This document shows positions 38,084 through 52,330 of a DNA stretch of 64,000 nt, piece by piece. Numbering within the stretch: the stretch's first letter is position 1; every line of letters starts with the position of its first letter. This DNA comes from Lichenostomus cassidix (taxonomy: Eukaryota; Chordata; Aves; Passeriformes; Meliphagidae). The translations under genes were made by a program, and so were the position numbers. The notes beneath the pieces were generated by a model that worked only from the letters and a program-made list of their open reading frames with translations, had not been told where the DNA came from and ran no database searches. The stretch covers positions 16,420,501 through 16,484,500 of the forward strand of contig CM039193.1 in NCBI GenBank assembly GCA_008360975.2, read 5' to 3'.

Positions 38084-41000
38084 AAGGTGAGCAGAGCTGT
38101 AGCCCAGTCCTGAACTTGCTGCCAGGAAGCTGAAATGCATTTCCCTTCAGAGGCTGTTCCTAGACCTGATTTTAAAGTTGTTTTGGCACTCCTGGAAAAG
38201 ATTCCCCAACAAAGCAAATTGTTTTAGCTAATTAAGAATCTGATGAGAAAGCCCCAGGCAATATTTTGCAACTTAAACAACTTTCTGGGGTGTTTGGAAG
38301 AGAAACAATTTGAAAGGTGCAGCTGCTGTAGTTATATTTTGTGTGTTGGAGGGCAAAGTGGAGGCACAGGGATCTGAGGAACACATCTGTGGTCACTGCT
38401 GTGCTTTATCCTGCTGGTCACAGTGGTTGTGGAGCCAGGTGAAGAGGACAGGAGGAAGCTGGGATGTCATGGCTGTCTGTCATCCACATGGTCCCACATG
38501 GATGGTGTCTCTGAGCATCCCGGTGGCTGTGCCAGTTCAGCCTCTGGGGTGCAAGGAGGCTGTGCCAGCAGGTGGCACAGGGTGGCTGTGAGGAAACCAT
38601 CTTCCCCACCATATCCTGCAGTCCAAGCTCAGTGCTAGACTGGTCCCTGTGTCCTGCTGTCACGGTCCCCAGCTCTGCAGAGGCTCAGAGATGCTGAAAA
38701 CCCAGGGTGCTTTGCAGAGTATCCCCTGTGTTTCAGGCAGGGAAGATCCAGCCCTGAGAGATGTTCGGGCTCAGCCATGCAGAAAACCATGGCTACACTG
38801 GGGAAGGGAACAGTCCCAGCTTCCCCCAGCCCCGCGGGCAGGAGCCGGTGGAGCCCAAGCACCCTCGTGCCAGAGCTGGAAGGCTCTGCCTCCTTTGCTC
38901 AGGATTATTTCAGTTCTGTTTGTGCCTCACTGAGGCCATGCCGAGCCAGTGCCAGCTGTCCCTGTCTGTGCCAAGCAGCATTTGAGAACCAGGGCAGGCT
39001 TTTCCCTCTCTCCTCTCCATGGCTATAGGTCCCCCACCAGTAAACCCTTGAGCTGCCTCAAAGCTCATTCTGGCTACAACCATCAAAATGCACCAGACCC
39101 CCTCAGCAGAGCATGGGGCTTTATTTCCAAAGCGTTCTCTTCACTGCTGCTTTGCCTCCTCATCTTCCCACTGCCATCTGCTCTGCCTGCTAAAATAAGG
39201 CAGCGTGCTGCGGGTGAGTGGTGCTGTGCTCAGGGAGCCTCTGCACTGCCTGGACTGCTCGGTACAGGGACCCTCTGCTGGGCATGCTGCAGCCTCCGGG
39301 AATGGGAGGGGAGGGTTTGTCTCCCCTCTCTGCCCCCCACCCTCAGTCTCAGGTTTATCTCTCCAAGCTGATGGAGAGAGTGGTACCCACCCAGCATGAT
39401 GCCTTGCAAGGGATTTGGCTTCTCATCCTGAAGATGTTCATCTGCCACCTGGGGCAGATGGTGCCTTGCTGAGACTGGATGCCCAAGTTTTAGAGAGTTA
39501 AGTGAAATAAACCTTACATTAGAAGGCCTTATGTCTGTGGAGAACAGCCCAGGTCCTTCATTCTGCTCTTATCCCTTGATGCCCTCTCCTGTGTTTTGCT
39601 CATGAAGGAATTACTGTAAGGAAATAGGTATAGGACCACCTCCACCACCCTTTTTCCTGGAATGATGAAAAGCCTTAAAGGCAGATATTCTGGGGGCTTC
39701 ATTGCACCAAAAGAGTTCCCAGGACAGGGTAGGATGGGAATCACTCTGTACCCTGACACACGGCAGAGCATGGTCCTTCATAGGCTTTTGTGTTTCTCAC
39801 AACGCAAAACTAAGAAGAAAGGTGAGGCTGGGAGGTGGGAGAAGATGTTTTGCACAGTTAGCCCAGAGACCTCATTGCCATGGGATACTGGAAAAGAGAG
39901 TACAAAAAACCACTGGAACACAAAGGGAGGATTTGGGGCAATTGGAGACACCTTTGGGAGACACCTCTTAAGAAAGAGGGCTTTCTTAATTTAGAGATCT
40001 GTTTTGAGCTCTTCAGCTGGGATCACTGAATGCTTTGTATTTTCCCATGCCACAGCTAGAAGCCTTTGGCCATTACTTGTGCCATGACTGGGTGATAAGT
40101 AGCAGTCTCTGAGCTCTGACACAAGGGGCTGTTTTAGGGCCAGGGCAAGGTCCAAGCTGTGGAGCTGGATCCTTGGGATGCACATGGCTGAGTGCTAGAT
40201 CTGGTGAGGGAGCTGTGGCAGCAGATCCCACTGGCTGCTGGGAATCAACACCCGCACTCAGGTCTGCGAAGGAGCTGTGAAATTCCCCTCTTTACATAAT
40301 TTCCTGATTTACTCTGAACTGTTAAGTATGACCAACAGTCATCTGTTTGCCAAGAGCAAATAGGACATGAGGAGAAGAGGAGCAAACTAGAGCTAGGCAG
40401 AAGTATTTTTAACAAATCTGGGTTTTTCTTAACGCTGGAAGTCAGGGGAGTGTTGCCAGCCTTCAGAGGAGAAGGTTTCTGCAGCGGCCCTGAACTGCTC
40501 TTAAAGTGGAGCTTCTTAAATTACTTATAGAGTTTATATGAGGTGGTTCCTCCTGTGGTTTCAGGAGCCACAAAGTCCCACAGGCATCTGTCTGTCTGCA
40601 GAAAGGGCAGCTGGGGAAGGAAATGCCTTCACAGATCATATTAAATCGAGTAAATACATGATTCATATGATTTTCTAATTTTTTTTAAAAACAACCATTT
40701 TATGTGGACTTCACCATTTCATTTCCTTTTGGCTTCTCAGCTTCATTCTTGCTGCATTTACTCTTGAGATGGAAAATCTCAGCTCTTCCACCCCAGCATC
40801 TGTAGCCAGTTCCTACCTCCCGGCTGCAGAGAGACTGGGCACTACTGTTGGGAGCATCCATCCAGGTCAGGGTCACCATCAAATCACCCCATGCTGGCTG
40901 GGGGGCTATCAGTTATTCCTAACAAAAGTTTAAGTTTAAATAAGGTGGTTTTCAAAAGAATCTTAAGTTTAAAATCAGTTCTGAAGATGATGAAAATTGC

Positions 41001-44000
41001 AATGGCCCCACCAAGACACATTATCCCTCTGTAGGCAGCTCATGATTCCTGACTCCATCAAAATGCCCAAAATGTGGGCTGTAAGGAGTCAGGAAACACT
41101 CAAGATGAGGACAGATGGTGAGGACGGGGGATGTGTTTCTAGGGAGGATGACTGGGAACTGTACCCAAGCAGGTGGGAAATGCTGGCCGTACCACTCCAG
41201 CTCTGCTGTGGGCAACAGGTGAGGGGATGGGAGACAGAGTAGCATGAGTGTGGAAAGATGCTGCTGTGTATAATTTGGGAAGTAAAATGGCTCATCCATC
41301 TCCTTTGTAACAACTCATGTTTCTAGAACGTTTCCCAGCCTTTTACTGTAATAGTTTATTGACCTGCACAGCAGCATGAAAGATTATGGGAGTTAATTTT
41401 TCAAGCTTATCACTTGATTTATTCCATAGAGGTAGTTCATTTAATTAAAATATTTCTGCTGCTGGAATTAGGACTCACAGCCTTGAAGCCTGGAGCAGAG
41501 TGTGTGGGCTTTTTTGAAGCAGCAATCATTTAATGTGGTCAAGTACTGCCCACAGAAACCAAAGCATCCAGTCCTCTAGGAACACATGCATTTCAGGGCA
41601 AAAATCATGGATGCAGGTGTCTCCTCTAATGATGCATCTACTCACCATGGAAGGACCGTGAGAAGAGGGATTCCGTGGGTCTCAGCACTGGAGTCCTCAG
41701 TACCCTCAGCCGCCTCCATGTGGGGGGTTTTGGTCTCTGCGACCATAGGGCTGTCTCGTAGGAAACTATAAGAAAATATACCTATTTTTAAAGCTTGGAA
41801 AGCTTTATGTGCAGGTACTGTAGGACACTGGTTTGTGATGTCCTCAGCTGCCAAGCCATACCACTGATGGCTTCTCAACATGCTTTGAAAATGATCCCTT
41901 GGGATCATGAAAGAGGTTCAAACCCCATTTGCTGCTGCTGAAGTGCTTTGTGGTGGGGGGACAGGGAACTGAGCAGCTTATATTGAGAGGAAGCTGAAGC
42001 TCCCAGAGATGTTGATTTTCTTCTGGTTTAGAAATGAGTGGCTGATAGACACTTGGGGCTCTCTGCAATTTAAAAGAGAGCAATCAGACAGCTTGAATCT
42101 GCTTTTATCAGATGCAGCAAATTACTGGTTGGATGGCTGGATATTTTAGTCAACACTAGTGCCTATGAAAAAAGAAGGTTTTGGTTAAATAAGACTCCTC
42201 TGATAAACTTAGCTTTTCTTAGATTTTCTTCCATTCTGTTGGAAAAACACACAGAATAGTATATTTGTTTTCTGTAGAGTTGGCCAGGTTTCCCTTAGCA
42301 GGCATTATTTTTGTTGCAAACTTGAAATCTTCCCCATGCGGGTTCAAATGGTTCCTGAGGAGACACAGTTACTGCGTCAAACGTGTGCATGAAATAGCGG
42401 TGTGGCCACGGGGAACACCTTGCACCTCTGTCACACCTGCTGCAATGGGACTGGGGGTCCATGGTGACCAGATACAGGCTCTGCTGGACCTGCTGCACAT
42501 CTCCTGGGCGTTATTGTTGGGATTATTATCATGCAGCTGGTGTTCAGAGATGCTTCTGCTGCTGCTAACCTTGGCTGAGAAATACATCCTGATAATGGGG
42601 ACTGTTAAAGATAAGGCTGGTTGGCAGGCTGATAAATCTCGTTAAGGAGTACCCGATCACGGAGTAAATTACAATGCACAGCCGGATCGATTCAGACAAA
42701 AATGAACAATATATTACTTCTTTATCAGCTGGGGAGAGTAGACTTCTGGCTCAGTGCTAGTAGGTTTGGGTGCTGGATGGGGAGCTGTGCTGGATGGTAC
42801 TGGAGCTTGCTGAGAAGATGCAGTTTCTCAGTGGGTGCATCCCTCACAGTGCCAGAGCCCAGCAGGGTCCTTGGGGTGGGTGCACTGGGAACAACTGGTC
42901 TGTGTGTGGGTGAGAAGGGACATGGAGCCTGGACATGGTGGAGGACAAGAGCCACATTCCTCTCTTCAACATGGTTAGATGATGGTCATCCTAGTCTGGT
43001 CTGCAATGACTGTAAATGATCCAGACAGCTCTATAAACGTCACATTGGAGCAAAATGGGAAAATTGGAGCTTGCTGTCCTTGGGACAGCCATAGCTAATG
43101 TGTGAAAACCAGACCAAACCCTCTGCTGCTTTAATACCGTTGGCTGGATTTTATTGTGAACTGAAAATCTTCTTAATTCTTCATCCATTTGGATCCAGTC
43201 TCTCGGAACTGAGCTGGTAGTTAATTTAGCTCTTTCTCTGAAATGAAACAGAGAGGAGTAGTAAGGCTCAGTGAAAAGGAAAATGAAATGTGCTTTCAGC
43301 ATCAGATTTGCTCTCTTGCTCCTTCTATTTTCCTTTCTCTTAAATAATAAGTGCGTGCTCATGTGTCACCTCCCATCATTGCACCTCCAAGTGTCCAGCC
43401 TGGACATTACATTTCTCCCACTCCTCTGGAAAGATGCTCCATCTTGAGTCCATTCCAGGCCAGGGGCAGTTTTATCTCCACCTGCTTGTTGCAGAAGGAG
43501 ACATCAGGTAATGGTCAAGGTAGCAGAAGATGTGTGGTGATAGCCAATGGCCAGGGAAAAACAGGTGCACATCCAGATTGGAAATAACAACAGAGATAAA
43601 TGAGTGTCAATGCTGCTGCCCAGTGGTGACAACTATGGGAAATCAAGGGTGAAATGTGAAATCTGGACCAAAGTGCTGAGGGGTGACCAGGTACAGGTGG
43701 GAGTGGCTGATAGTAACAGAGAGGATGTCCTATTGGAGGAGGTTGGGGATTGGCCTCCATGTCTCATCTCACCATCTCCAGGTAAACCCACTCACGTTCT
43801 TTTCCACTACCACTGCCCTGCCTGGGAGCTGACATCTCTGCTTCCTGTTCCCAAAGGCAGCTGGTTTGCTGCTGGATGTCTGTGTTAGTCCAGGAGCATG
43901 GCAGCAACACCGCTGCTCAGCAGGCTATTCCCAGGGCAATGGATGCTCACCTGCAGCCCTGGGAATTGGTGCTGTGGCTTTTAGACAAGCCAAAAGCATC

Positions 44001-44829
44001 AAAGTGCTCCCCTCAATATCCTACTGATTATTTAATTTTTTTTATCTAATGAACTGGAAGGAAATATGTTGAGTGGGGAGGGATGTCTATAAATATTCTG
44101 CAAAAGCACCAGTTTCCAAATTTTGGACAGCTGTGTACCCTTTTTTAGCAGCCCCTTCACACAGCCCACACAGCACCCAGGCTCTTGCTATCGGCTCGCT
44201 TGGAAATACGCTTCCTTGATTGCAAAATAGTTTAAATCCTTTGACTTAGAAACATTCTTGCTGTTCAAAAAGGATTTTTTTTTTTTAAAGCTCCAAAAAT
44301 ACAGAAGGTGCTTCCTGCCACAGCAGCTGCCCTAATTTTGGAGGGAATGGAAGATGGCCAGGGATAAGCAGGGGCAGCATGGCTCATGGCTACAGCCACA
44401 CAGGGATGTAGGTGATGAGATGCTTCCAAGGTGGGAGCTGCTGCCTGTGGGAGCTTTAGCTGGATGCTAGAGCCAGGGCTTTATTCTGGGGTCCCAGCCA
44501 GACAACCCAAACAGGTTGTCCAACTGGTCCCCTGGCATTTGGGTCAGTCAAGGTGAGTTGCTTTCCCAGCACTGTGGAATAAAATTTTTGGGGTTCAACA
44601 GTGAAATAACAATACAAAAAAGTAGTCTGAGCTTGACTAACACCATAGTTCCTAATAAAATGAAAAACGGGTAGCATTTACCTCGGCTTCTGTCAAGCCA
44701 AGTTTGGGAAGGACCCTGACTGGGGGCAATGGGACAGCCCAGGAGACAGCAGAGCAGGATACCTGTTCACAGGTCAGCACCACAAAAAATCCATCCATTT
44801 ACTGCCAGTTTGGGCAGCAGTGCTGTGGA

Positions 44830-45245
44830 AGGGTCTGGAGCACAAGTACTGTGAGGAACAGCTAGAGGAGCTCAGCCTGGAGAAAAGGAGGCTCAGGGGC
44901 AAACTTCTCACTCTCTACAGCTGCCTGAAAGGACATTTTAGCCAGGAGGGGTTGGTCTGTTTTCGCAAATATCAGGTGATAGAATAATGGAAACAGCCTC
45001 AAGTTGTGCCAGGGGAGGTTTAGATTAGATATTAGGAAAAATGTCTTCACAGAAAGGGTTGTCAAGCACTGAAACAAACTTCCCAGAAAAGTGGCAGAGT
45101 CACCACCCTTGGAGGGATTTAAAAGACATGCAGATGTGGCACTTGGGACGTGGGTTAGTGGTGGCCTTGGAAGTGCTGGGCTAACAGTTCGACTCCGTCT
45201 TAGAGCACTTTTCCAACTGAAACAATTCCATAATTCTATGATTCC
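44830..45245 (+). repeat. CR1 LINE fragment, plus orientation, second subfamily
   Basis: This is the longest CR1 copy in the window. It shows the sense blocks ggctcaggggcaaacttctc, caagttgtgccaggggagg, tagatattaggaaaaatgtc and gcagatgtggcacttgggac. It ends in the classic aattctatgattcc terminus. The wording differs from the other plus copies and matches the same subfamily type as the minus copy at 52053. Confidence 0.94.
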
Positions 45246-46275
45246 ACCTCCACTTCTGCCGCAGGAGGTACTGCCTGGGATGGGATGCCCTGACCCAAGG
45301 TCACAGCTACTGGGGTTTGCAGCTGGGCAAGTTGCTGCAGGTGGTCCAGGCTGGCCATGGTGGTGACAACCATATCTGCAGCTCTCCTACAGCCGCAGAG
45401 GCTCACGCTGCTTTTGCCGTGGCGTGGCAGCATTCAGTGGCCTGGCCATCGGCTGCTGCAGTGGAATAAGCTGGACTTGGCAGGAGCACAGCTATTCCTC
45501 GAAGGCAAGCAGAGGGGAGCGTTGCTATTACTCATCAGTCAAAGACTTTCAGCTGGAATAATCCTCTGCTGGCTATGTGGAGTGTCGAGCTGCAGGGTGG
45601 GAGGCTGTGAGCCCCATGGGAGCTGTTTTGCTGACCCTCAGGCTCTGCCGTGGAGGGCTGGTGCATCTCTACTGCAGCCAGGAGCAGGGAGCATAATCCC
45701 TGGGATGAGACGTGCAGGGGGAGGGGAGAGCCAAGGAACAGGACTGCAATGGCCACTTCAGCACCTGTCTGTTATCCGGCTGCCCATCTCCACTTGCCTT
45801 CCCCTTTCCATAGCACCAGTAAAGGGGGTGGGTTGTGGAGCTGACAGCCTGCTCCTGCTCCAGGTCCCCTCTGGGTAGATTTGGGGACGGGAAGGAGCAC
45901 TGGTGCAATACACATCATCTTCCCTGCGGCTATCACAGAGCCAGGACTGGGAGATACCTCTGCCCATGTCCTTCCCTTCCCTCCCAACACGCTGACAGTA
46001 GATACAGTGCTCAGCCATTGTGTGCAGTTTCTTCCATCCTCTATTTCTGTGTCTATTTTCCACCTGAGAGAGGTCCCAGCACAGAGGAGGGATGAAGTGG
46101 AGCAGATGGGAGGCGGAAAACAAGCCCTGTGAGGCAGAGCTCATCCCAGCGAGCTCATTACCCTGTGCTGCTTTTAATCACATTATTGCGGTGTGAAGGC
46201 CATCAATACACCACACACATTTAAAATAGAGCTGAGGAGGGGCCATCAGCTCCATCAGCCCGAGACAGGCCACAG

Positions 46276-46344
46276 GAACAGATAAGAATAGTCTGTTGCT
46301 GGAAAACACATCACTGGGTTGCTTAGTCAAATGCTATATATAGC
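46276..46344. promoter_or_regulatory. Candidate intronic element with GATA-, AP-1/MARE- and MEF2-like motifs
   Basis: Within 70 bases there is a GATA-type motif (cagataag, about 46276-46284), a tgcttagtca motif and a perfect MEF2 consensus CTATATATAG at 46334-46343. The MEF2 site lies inside the palindrome gctatatatagc. MEF2 factors control activity-dependent neuronal genes. The cluster is suggestive only, since short motifs arise often by chance in 27 kb. Confidence 0.25.
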
Positions 46345-49300
46345 AAGAGATTGAAATAACTGTGGTGGCTTTCGGGGAGGTTGCTCTGTGAGCCTGGGGT
46401 TGCGCTAATACTTGCCCAGTTGATAGTAATGAAGTCAATTAGTGTGGAGCAGTTGGCAGCTGAGGAGACTCAGCTGCCCGAGGTGTGTGCAGTCCCCTCT
46501 CTGCCTTTCCCTGCAGATGGACGTGGGAGCCCATAGCTTGACACTGGGGAAGCACTGGCTCTGCAGGTGAGGGAGCCAGGCAGGGGGAAGGATGCATGGG
46601 GAGCTCTGCTTGCTCCCCCAGCCTGGCATGCATCAGAGTGTGGCCGCTGGGCTCGAGACATGACCTGCTCTGCTTACCACTGTTTTGGAGTTCCATTTAG
46701 TGCTCCTTTTTTGTTTACAGATTTTATATATGTATATATTTATATCTACACAGATGCTAAGCTTCAGAAGCAGCATTGCAGTTAGCAAGCACACATGCTG
46801 ACAGTTCTGCATCTAGCTTGAGTGGGATTTTGAGGTGGTTTTAGAGGAAAAAAGGTGCAATCAGGGTAATAAAGTACCCCACACTTTCTGCCCTGTCCTG
46901 GAGGTTGCTGTCAATGGTGGTGTGGGACACACAACCCCATGCTGTCGCCAGGGCTGCCCTGTCTGCCCACTGCCCCTAGTTTCCCTTGCTCTCAGTCCCT
47001 TCCTGGTACTGGGGAACCTGAATCCCCTCTGATCTGTTCCACCACAGATGCAGATCCCACAAGCACCTCCTGCGTGTGCTCCATCTCTCCTCCTGATCTC
47101 TGGTGCTTCCGCCGTCACAGCGCAGTTTTGTTTCCTTGCCCTCATTTCAAATCCCATCACTGCCTCAGCCTACTAGGAGAGATAAGAGCTGGGGCGGAGG
47201 TAAAACCAGGCCCGTGGTTGTCTGCTGATGGCATGTGATGTTCAAAGCACCCTTTGTGAGCATGGCCTGGTCAGACCATGGTGTACATACTCCCCTCTCT
47301 AATCAAGAATCCCAGAGAAGAGCCTTTGGCACTGGTCAGCACCTGCCCCTCGCCTCCCAAAACTGTGGCAGCTCAGTCAAAGGTGCTTGGCAAAGGTGTG
47401 GGGAGGGGATTTGGAGGGGCTCTGGAGAGTTCAGCTGGGAGACTGAGTATTGACCAGTGCTCGGGCAGTGGCATCTGAAATGAGTGAGCACTGGGGTTGC
47501 CCAGGGAGAGGCAGCTGGCAGAGAGAGCATCTTGGCCGAGAGAGGGGAAGGTCACAGGAACACTTAGAAGGTGGGGAACCTGCCAGCCAGACCCTCAGCA
47601 TTGCCCAAGGTGGGTCTGGAACAGCCCTGGCAGCCAGTGATCAAGCATGACTCAGTCCCTTGCCTTTAACAGTGTGCTAAAAACCATGCACAGCACGAAC
47701 AGAGCTGCAGTGTTCTTAGCACAAGGATGCAGAGTGCTTGGGAACTGGGATCACACGGTGAGATGCCCCCATTTCTGCTGTGGGAGGGTGTGTGGAAGGA
47801 GTCTGGTTGTCAGGAGCCCTCCTAAAGGGAGCTTTCCTGCAAGTGGGGCTGAGAAGAAGGCCTGGGAAGTGATTTTATGAGGTTCTTGTTAATTTGGATC
47901 TTGATTCAGATACCAGAAGTGTTTTCCATATTTTCCAGGCATCCATCTGTCACAGTGATGAGCCCTGCACAGTACTTGTCAGCAAATAAATGAAATATTC
48001 TGGTGAGATTCACTGCTTTTAATGCTGGGAGATGAGATCTGGCTTGTGAGATACTTATACCTCATGCCGCTTATCTTATTTTGTACAGATTTTTGTCCCA
48101 GTATTTTAATAGATACTGTTTTGATTGTGTAAAATAATACTGTAGAGCATAAGTAACTGGGCAGAGTCCCAGGGGTGAGATTATGGGGAGCAGTTTGCAT
48201 GGGGATGAAGACCATGGCTGAGCATCTTCCAGGCACCAGAAAGGTTGCAGCAAGGGGTCTGGGGGTTGATAGGGATGGTGGGACTGGTAGCCAGGGGCCA
48301 CCTGGGGAAGCTGGGAGGGCTGTGGCACCCCTGGCTCCCACCAAACCTCTCAGACCTCCAAGTCACTGAACAGGATTCATGTGCAACTGTGATGCTGAAG
48401 CTCTCTGACTCCATCATTAAAAAAAACCAGCAGCGCTGGGGGAATTCTGCATTTAATTAACTTGCCAAGTGGTAACATTGACCAGAATTATGCAGGAAGA
48501 CTTCTATTTTAGTTAATTACAGTTTTGTTGTCGCCCATTAGTAAATTAAAACAATTGCAGGGTAAGACCTGGTGGAGGTTGGTGAGTGTGGCTGTGGCCA
48601 CCTGCCAGCCAGTTTCGGAGCTCCAGGGAGGCTGGGTGCACCCGCATGCCTGCAGTCCCCAGTGCTGAGCCCACATATCACCCACCCCGCCTCGCATCCC
48701 AGGAGGGAGCAGGAGCAGCCATCGGCACAGCAATTGCCATCCCTTCAGCAGAGTCAGCGGGAGTTGTGGCCACATCTGGCATCCTTTGATGCTGCTTGCA
48801 TGGTGTGCAATTGAAACCTGGGATGGTCATTCCCACTTAGGTACGATGCCTTTAACGAAGCTGCCTTCCCTCGGTCCCTTGTGCCCTGAACCCAGGGCTC
48901 TGTCCTGCCTCTTATGACCACACCAGCACAGATTGTCTCTCCAGAAACCCACTTTTTCTGTAACTCCTCTGCAAATCCCAATGCTTTGGAGGCAAGGAAG
49001 GCAGGGAGCCCGAGGAATCAGGGCAGGGACCCTCAAAGGCTGTAAGCTGACAACCAGCTGCACTGGGCAGCCCCCAGCACCCTCACTCCCCTGCCTCAGG
49101 CTGGCTGCGTTCCAGTGTGCCCTGCCATGCCATGCCTCTTCATTTCAGATGGCATCTCAGGCGCACTTTGGTTTCATCCCTCTTCTTAATTATTGATGCT
49201 ATCCTCCTCCTGGAGTCTGCTCTGCATCCCAGCAGTATTGCCCATCTTCCCTGCGTGCCAAAGCCTTCATCAGCCCCAGCTCCCCATCACCTGTGCTCCA

Positions 49301-50780
49301 CATGGTTAAACCCCCCTGTGCCCACCACCACAGCAGTTCTAAGTCAGCAAACCTCAGTACCAAGCAAGGCCTCATCCCAGTCCTGATCAGGGCCAAGGTT
49401 TCCAGCATCTTTAAGTGCAGAGACTCAGACAGAAGCTGCCATGCCTTTGCCATAAGCTCCTTACCCACTTTCTGCCCCAGCAAGGGGCACCCTGGCTTCC
49501 TGGGCAACCAAGGGTTTGTACATGTAAAGCACTAAATACAGCCTAATTATTATTATCTTAGTGGGATCTGGTTAATCTCAATGGGGATTTACAAACTGTT
49601 AGCAAAGCAGCCTTTCCTCGAATGTTTGCATTTTTCTCAGGGGCAGCTTAATCCCCTTGGCTGTGTTCTCTGGGAAATGCCTGAGGCCAAGTTATATGGA
49701 GGAGGAAGCTGCTTCAGAGCCAGTCCCTCTGAGAGGGAGCGGAGGTGCTGTGGGATAACCAAACACCGAGCTGATAACGCTGCCGGAGAGGGACGGATCA
49801 GATCGTTTGTCACCTGCAGAGCGTGGGGCACTGGCACAAGGCTGGGAGGTGCCTCAGCTTCAGCTACTCCTCACAGAGTCTCTGGGACTTAGACCCCAGA
49901 CACATGACAGGTGTCAGTGCTGGGGTTGATGGGGCTGCAGAGGTCTCTTAAAGATGGAACCAAGAGCTCAGAATGGTTTACCGGAGGCATTCCCACTGGC
50001 ACGGGCAGCTTTGCTTGCCTCTGCCTTCCTGCAGCTGCCGCAGGCAGGATTTCTCTCTCCCTTGTGTGCATGTGGGAGCTGGGCAGCTCACAGCTGCTGC
50101 TGGAGTGTTCACTGCAGCCAGTGCGGGTTGTGATGGCAAATGCTGCGCTGGCTGCTGCAGCACGGTCTGTGCTCACACAGCTCCACGTGGCGCTGGGTGT
50201 GACAGGAATGGGGCTCTCCCACAGCTCGGGAAAATTCAGTTATCCCTTTGCTACTTTTCTACCATAACCACACAGTGATTTTCCACAGGGGTTCGGACTG
50301 AAGCACAGGGTGCTGGACTGCCACCAGGATCTCTTTGGCATGGAAAACCCCAGAGGTGCTGAAGGAAAAGTCAGTAAGAGAAAATGCAAACTCAGCATAT
50401 GCCAGTCTCTCATTTTGAGTGTCTCTGGGACTTGGCTGGCACCTCTCACAGCTGGAAAAGCCTAAGGACCCCCTCTGCCTGCCCTTCCTTGGTTCCTGTC
50501 TTCCCACTGTACCCAGGCCTTCCTGCCTGCTTTGAAAGACAAGGGGCATTTCAGAGTGGAGCTCCACAATCTTTTTGGCAGGGCTATTTTTAACAGAGAT
50601 TGTTCCCTTATCCACTTCCCAGTGCAGTCCCATGAAGAGTCGAGCTGTGACATCTACGAGAGTGGGATGGCAGGGTGAGCTGCTCAAACTGGGGCAGCTG
50701 CCTAGAGGAATGGCAGTGGAACCATGGCTGGGAGGAACCTCAGGGAGGCGGCTCAGATCAACCTGCAGAGACATCAGATC

Positions 50781-50920
50781 CCAGAATCATAGAATGGTTT
50801 GCATTGGAAGGGACCTTTATCTCAACACCTCTACCATGGGTAGGGTCACCTTCCTCTAGACCAGGTTGCTCAAAGCCCCATCCAGCCTGACCAGGAACAC
50901 TTCCAGGGACTGGCATCCCC
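50781..50920 (-). repeat. CR1 LINE 3' fragment, minus orientation
   Basis: The antisense terminus (ccagaatcatagaatggttt) is followed by ggaagggacc, ctagaccaggttgctcaaag and cacttccagggactggc. It is 5'-truncated. Confidence 0.92.
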
Positions 50921-52052
50921 ATGGAATAGGTCAGTACTGTGCTTGTCTGGTTGTGGAGAAGCCCTAAGCCTTGTGCTGATGAGATCACACCTGCAGTGAC
51001 ACCTGCCTCTCAATGGGCACAAGAGTCACCTCCTTGAATGGGATCTGATTGGCACTCAGCATCTGCAGTTGGTACCTGGTGGCCAGTGTTGGCCTTCCAT
51101 GGTCTCTTTCATGGGCTTGAATTTTTCCCTGGAAGTGCAAAAGCAGTTGTGCCATCACAACAACAATGCAGAGCTCCTCAGTCACCACAGTGTGGCAGGT
51201 TGGGACATCACAAGGATATGCAATGCCCCATTCAGGGAGGGAGTTAAGAGTCTGGATGAGGCAGGCTGGGTAGTTCAAGGCGAGCTTATCTCCTGCTCCT
51301 TGAGGATCATGCTGGGAGCTGGTGTGATGGTGTGGCAGACAGGTGTTGGCAGGAGCTGAGCTGAACTTTGCCCTGGCACATCCAGCCCATCCCCTGTGCA
51401 TTGTGCCTTCCCCTCACTGTCTGCATTAGGGAGGGAGCTCTGGCTAAGGAAAATGGGATTCCTGAACGAAAAATGAAAGGTCGCTTATTTCCATGAGGCA
51501 TGGTTTCAGTTTGTGTCACACAGTCCTTCTGTGGTCTGGAATAATTACACAGCAGAATTGGGTGAGCAGATCTGATTCAGAGGCATGGGAAGGGGAACGA
51601 GTTCTGAAATAAAAGAAGACAAATGCAATCATTAAGATACAATAGGTTGCACTCGCCCCTTAATTAGACTTTCTCTTTGATTAAGCAGTAATTAAATATT
51701 ACCGTGCTGAAAGGGATTTTTTTTATGGCCCTCCAAAGCCCTAATGTATTCTTAAGATGTTTGTGTGAAGAGGAGGGGCTGCCGCAGGGTGCTGGGGGTG
51801 GGAGAATGTTTTACACCTGCCCCTTCCCTGCAGGAGCAGCCCTCCTGCCCCTCTGCTCCCTGGAGAGCGTGGGCCAGATGACTGCTCTTGGGCTGGTTTG
51901 CTGCAGGAGTGAAGAAGTGTCCATGGGAAAGCCCTGCTCCTCCTGGCCACCACCAGCTGCAAGGCATCTCCAACATCTCATTATAACCTGGAGACTCCTG
52001 GAATGTAGGTGACACGGCTGCCACAATGCTACTGTCCCATAGGTATGGGATT

Positions 52053-52330
52053 TAGAGTCATAGAGTAGAATAATGGAATTGTTTAGGTTTGAAAAGACCC
52101 TTAAAATCATGGAGTCCAACGATTATCTTGGCACTTCCAAGCCCACCACTAGACTCTGTCCCTAGAAACCACATTTACACATCTTCTAAATCCCTTCAGG
52201 TCTGGTGACTCTACTGCTTCCCTGGGCAGCCTGTTCCAGTGCTTGACAATCCTTTCAGTGAAGAAATTTTTCCTAATATTCAATCTAAAGCTCCCCTAGT
52301 GCAACCTGAGGCTGTTCCCTCAATGTCATT
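52053..52330 (-). repeat. CR1 LINE fragment, minus orientation, second subfamily
   Basis: The terminus (tagagtcatagagtagaat) is followed by gtttgaaaagacccttaaaa, then gggcagcctgttccagtgct, gaagaaatttttcctaatat and ccctagtgcaacctgagg. These words match the antisense of the 44830 copy, so the two belong to one CR1 subfamily. Confidence 0.92.
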
